Below are positions 7,920-10,000 of a DNA stretch of 10,000 bases, piece by piece. Source of the DNA: Magnetospirillum sp. (GTDB lineage Bacteria; Pseudomonadota; Alphaproteobacteria; Rhodospirillales; Magnetospirillaceae); the NCBI GenBank assembly GCA_020217035.1, contig JAIWOG010000086.1, positions 1 through 10,000 of the forward strand. The letters run 5' to 3'. The position numbers and the translations under genes were made by a program. The first letter of the stretch is position 1. Each line of letters starts with the position of its first letter. The notes beneath the pieces were generated by a model that saw only the letters and a list, made by a program, of their open reading frames with translations, was not told the origin of the DNA and did no database searches.

Positions 7920-7948
7920 TTTATTCAGCAAGCCTTCATATGTGTAAA
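7920..7948 (-). promoter_or_regulatory. Candidate promoter of fixABCX
   Basis: On the minus strand TTTACA (7948-7943) and AATAAA (7925-7920) are 17 bases apart, matching the sigma70 consensus at 5 of 6 and 4 of 6. Transcription would begin near 7913, giving a leader of about 22 bases before fixA. Within 7891-8052 I found neither a convincing sigma54 site (GG-N10-GC in a TGGCAC/TTGC context) nor a NifA site (TGT-N10-ACA). A TGTCATGCGACA dyad at 8017-8028 is the only other visible structure in this gap. Confidence 0.35.
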
Positions 7949-8052
7949 GCGGTAATCCCGTCCTGCCCCGTTGATAGCATGCCCGTCCACGCCCCGTCAG
8001 GCGCAGACCGAATGGGTGTCATGCGACAAATGGATGTCAACGCCTTGAAATG

Positions 8053-8514
8053 TCATCGCGCCATCAGTCGCAGGTCAACATCGCCGGCACGGTCACGGGC
8101 CCGCAAGGGGCGCGTCCGCTCTGGTGCCAGATCATATTGGACTTCCTCGGCGTAACTTCTACCGGCGCCGCGACTTTCGTCGACCGCCGCCCCCAGGATG
8201 GCGATGCCGCCCGTGGCGACGATGAAGGCGGAGTTGCCCCAGATCCAACCGTCGGACTTGGCGTCGAGGGTATAAGACGTGGGGCGGAAACCGGCAGCGA
8301 CACATTGGACGGTAACCGGGGCGGCGGAATGGGGCACCACAACCTCGGCGGGGGTCACCACCGAAGCAGAGTAGTCGCGCCCCTTCAGTTCGCACTGGGC
8401 GTTGGCGGGGTTGGTCTTGATCTGCACCGCCGATTCGGTGCTGCCGACCACCGACGCGCAAGACGTCAGTGCCAGCATCCCCAAGACGGTGACGACCCCC
8501 CGAACTCGTACCAT
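8053..8514 (-). CDS. Small predicted lipoprotein, function unknown
   Basis: This 153-residue protein begins with a lipoprotein signal: MVRVRG, a hydrophobic stretch, then the lipobox LTSC followed by ASVVGSTES. The Cys would be lipidated and the mature protein anchored to a membrane facing the periplasm. The next segment (QIKTNPANAQCEL, then TPAEVVVPHSAAPVTVQC) resembles the short beta-sandwich of a common proteobacterial lipoprotein group with PEGA-like character. A glycine-rich hydrophobic stretch (about FIVATGGIAILGAAVD) follows and may insert in a membrane. The start at 8514 is chosen because the signal peptide begins there and AAGGG lies about 9 bases upstream. The longer frame to 8619 adds no recognisable sequence and overlaps nnrS. 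The C-terminus is Arg-rich. Its role is unknown and it is not obviously linked to its neighbours. Confidence 0.75.
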   Translation of the reverse strand: MVRVRGVVTVLGMLALTSCASVVGSTESAVQIKTNPANAQCELKGRDYSASVVTPAEVVVPHSAAPVTVQCVAAGFRPTSYTLDAKSDGWIWGNSAFIVATGGIAILGAAVDESRGAGRSYAEEVQYDLAPERTRPLRARDRAGDVDLRLMAR

Positions 8515-8547
8515 GAAGCGCGGCCCTTGCGACAAAACTGTGACCGC

Positions 8548-8576
8548 ACTATCCCAAAGCCAGCCTCGCCCGGCAA
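8548..8576 (-). promoter_or_regulatory. Candidate sigma70-type promoter of the lipoprotein gene
   Basis: TTGCCG (8576-8571) and GATAGT (8553-8548) on the minus strand are spaced by 17 bases, each matching 4 of 6 consensus bases. The predicted start is near 8541, about 27 bases before the ATG at 8514. The site sits in the 82-base gap after nnrS, so the lipoprotein gene is probably transcribed on its own. Confidence 0.4.
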
Positions 8577-8596
8577 GCCTTAACCCCTGAAACACC

Positions 8597-9808
8597 TTAT
8601 CCCGGGCGGCCGTCGGCACGGGGCTTGGTCAGCACCGGCAGGTAAACCACCACGAAAATCAGCCAAGCCAGGCTCCAGACAGTGCCGCCGGCATGGGTCA
8701 ACCCCATCTGAGCGCCCCCCGCCACCGGCGCGACCACTCGCAACAATGTCCCCAGGGCCAACAGGGCATAGGCGGCGGCGACGGCCTTCGACACCTGCAA
8801 CTGACGCCCGGAATGGCCCAGCGACGCCCGGGTCATCACCGCCATGATCATGGTGGCGACGCAGCCGGCGGTCAGCGCGTGCAAGGCGGCAGTGGCGGTC
8901 AACGCGGGCAGGAAGCTGGGCAGCGCCAACAACACCAAACCGACCACCAGCCACAGATATCCCAGATGCAGCACCCACAACAAAGGATTGGTCAAGGTCT
9001 TGTGGCCGTGCCAGCGACCAAGCCGCACGCCATGGATGGCAGCGGCGGCCAGCAGGGCGATACCCGAGACGACACTGCCAGGCAGGAATATGGCCCCGAT
9101 CATGGCGGCCACCAGCGAACCGACGGCGCCCCCCTTCTCGATCCAGGTGATCGGAATCACCTCGACCGCTTGCCCCTGCATGCGCAGCCAGTTCTGGGTG
9201 AACGACGGCACGATGCGGCCGCCGACGATGGCGATCAGCACCAAGACCATGGTCAGCCCCAGATAGACCCCCACCATGGGGTCGCCAAATTGGGTGACGG
9301 CCTGAAGGTGAGTCGTGGCGTTGGCCAGGAAGAACACGCCCAGCACCGGCAGGAAGGCGATGTTGCGCATCTTGCCGGCCTGGACCAGCGGTTTGCCCAC
9401 CAGCCACGCCAGATAGGGCAGAAACGACAAATCCAGCACGGCAACCAAGAAAGCGGGCAGGATGCCGGCCAAGGTGAAGGCCAGGCGGCCAGCCAGCCAC
9501 AGGGCGAACAACGCCATCAGCGGCCGGCCGCTGACAGGGTGGGAATTGGTCCAATTGGGAACCGCCGTCAGCAGGAAACCGGCGATGGCGGCGCCGGCGA
9601 AGCCGAAGACCATCTCATGGCCATGCCAAAGGGCGGCGGCGAAGGGCAGGTTCAGGTCGATCCCCCCCACATAGACCGCCAGCCACAGGGGAAGACTCAA
9701 CAAAGCCTGCAAACCGGTGAACAGGAAAAACGGACGAAAGCCGGCCGCGAAGAACACCGGGCCGGATTGACCGCGACAGGCCGGCTCTTGCAGGGGGATG
9801 GTGGCCAT
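8597..9808 (-). CDS. nnrS: NnrS family membrane protein
   Basis: NnrS is a polytopic inner-membrane protein, reported to carry haem and copper, that is linked to nitric oxide stress and denitrification. This copy has 403 residues, the usual length, and most of it is hydrophobic segments consistent with about 12 membrane helices. The hallmark FRPFF motif is at 24-28, WHGHEM with H62 and H64 at 61-66, and HALTAG begins at H310. A further conserved block, GGRIVPSFTQNWL, lies mid-protein. The start at 9808 is preferred because CGGAG (9822-9818) lies 9 bases upstream. Earlier in-frame ATGs at 9826, 9841 and 9916 lack such a site or run into the upstream gene and regulatory box. A CRP/FNR-type site at 9869-9882 suggests control by low oxygen or nitric oxide. 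No nitric oxide reductase or nitrite reductase gene is adjacent. Confidence 0.92.
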   Translation of the reverse strand: MATIPLQEPACRGQSGPVFFAAGFRPFFLFTGLQALLSLPLWLAVYVGGIDLNLPFAAALWHGHEMVFGFAGAAIAGFLLTAVPNWTNSHPVSGRPLMALFALWLAGRLAFTLAGILPAFLVAVLDLSFLPYLAWLVGKPLVQAGKMRNIAFLPVLGVFFLANATTHLQAVTQFGDPMVGVYLGLTMVLVLIAIVGGRIVPSFTQNWLRMQGQAVEVIPITWIEKGGAVGSLVAAMIGAIFLPGSVVSGIALLAAAAIHGVRLGRWHGHKTLTNPLLWVLHLGYLWLVVGLVLLALPSFLPALTATAALHALTAGCVATMIMAVMTRASLGHSGRQLQVSKAVAAAYALLALGTLLRVVAPVAGGAQMGLTHAGGTVWSLAWLIFVVVYLPVLTKPRADGRPG

Positions 9809-9852
9809 CGCAAAACACTCCGTCATGTTGACATGGGGCATCCTGTGGCAAT

Positions 9853-9866
9853 TTGAAGCATTCCAA
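9853..9866. promoter_or_regulatory. Second TTG-N8-CAA site upstream of nnrS (weak)
   Basis: The sequence is TTGAAGCATTCCAA on the + strand. It has the TTG and CAA ends of a CRP/FNR-family box, but the inner bases match the FNR consensus poorly. It is 2 bases away from the stronger box at 9869-9882, so the two could not easily be bound at once. Confidence 0.3.
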
Positions 9867-9868
9867 CC

Positions 9869-9882
9869 TTGACGCCTATCAA
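9869..9882. promoter_or_regulatory. FNR/NnrR/DNR-type operator upstream of nnrS
   Basis: TTGACGCCTATCAA matches the FNR consensus TTGAT-N4-ATCAA at 9 of 10 specified bases and the NnrR form TTG-N8-CAA exactly. Its centre is about 67 bases upstream of the nnrS ATG. With the usual -41.5 spacing, transcription would begin near 9834, leaving a leader of about 26 bases. The expected -10 region is not close to TATAAT. The site overlaps the stop codon of the upstream gene. Confidence 0.65.
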
Positions 9883-10000
9883 GCGGGAACGAACAACCAC
9901 GCCATATAGCCGGCATAGGCCGCCATGGAGACCCATCCCCACCCCGGGCCGACCCGCGAACGCCAAGCCATGCCGAGCGGCACCAGGGCGCAGACCGCCA
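9879..10000 (-). CDS. C-terminal end of a membrane protein, truncated by the window edge
   Basis: On the minus strand an open frame enters from beyond 10000 and ends at TGA (9881-9879), followed directly by TAG. The 39 residues visible begin AVCALVPLGMAWRSR and end AYAGYMAWLFVPA. A hydrophobic stretch, a short basic loop (WRSRVGPG) and a final hydrophobic helix look like the last helices of an inner-membrane transporter. The tail faintly recalls calcium/cation exchanger C-termini, but that is a guess and I do not assign a family. It has the same orientation as nnrS, with a 70-base gap holding the FNR-type box. Confidence 0.6.
   Translation of the reverse strand, partial: AVCALVPLGMAWRSRVGPGWGWVSMAAYAGYMAWLFVPA

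Noticed and set aside
7931..7933. TTGC motif at 7931-7928 on the minus strand as a possible sigma54 -12 element for fixA
   Set aside because: The matching -24 position reads CATATG instead of TGGCAC, so the GG is missing.
8018..8040. TTGACA at 8040-8035 on the minus strand as a -35 element for fixA
   Set aside because: No acceptable -10 hexamer lies 16-18 bases downstream (best is ACCCAT).
8693..9856. 387-residue + strand open frame opposite nnrS
   Set aside because: It is a Gln/His/Gly-rich shadow. The minus-strand frame has the NnrS hallmarks and membrane helices.

Overview
This is GC-rich DNA, tightly packed with genes, with the look of an alphaproteobacterial chromosome. A Rhodospirillales relative such as Magnetospirillum is my inference, based on codon and base use, the fixABCX organisation, the archaeal-type pyruvate:ferredoxin oxidoreductase beta subunit and an alphaproteobacterial palindromic intergenic repeat. 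No rRNA, tRNA, CRISPR array, transposase or integrase was seen. No gene-free stretch exceeds 180 bases.

Layout. (1) Positions 1-2505, + strand: the 3' part of a PorB-type 2-oxoacid:ferredoxin oxidoreductase beta subunit, then 13 bases later a GltD-like FAD/NAD(P)H oxidoreductase with a C-terminal two-cluster ferredoxin domain. (2) 2571-4187, + strand: an exported protein joining Sel1/TPR repeats to a trypsin-like serine protease with a complete catalytic triad, preceded by a good sigma70-type promoter. (3) 4188-4363: a convergent intergenic gap holding a large imperfect inverted repeat. (4) 7890 down to 4364, - strand: a complete fixABCX operon with two ATGA stop/start overlaps. (5) 8514 down to 8053, - strand: a small lipoprotein. 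(6) 9808 down to 8597, - strand: an NnrS membrane protein with an FNR/NnrR-type box upstream. (7) 9879-10000, - strand: the C-terminal end of a membrane protein that runs out of the window.

How it fits together. Two systems for making low-potential electrons lie back to back. The oxidoreductase pair would reduce ferredoxin from a 2-oxoacid and link it to NAD(P)H through the GltD-like protein. FixABCX would use electron bifurcation, splitting NADH electrons between quinone and ferredoxin or flavodoxin. Both commonly feed nitrogenase in diazotrophs, but no nif gene is in the window and I saw no clear NifA or sigma54 site before fixA, so the acceptor is an inference. The NnrS gene and its CRP/FNR-family box add a nitric oxide or low-oxygen theme. 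The whole window suits a microaerobic or anaerobic lifestyle.

Nothing here is clearly an undescribed system. The most distinctive items are the ferredoxin/GltD fusion with its split cysteine motifs, the Sel1-protease fusion, the tandem TTG-N8-CAA sites before nnrS and the intergenic palindrome.
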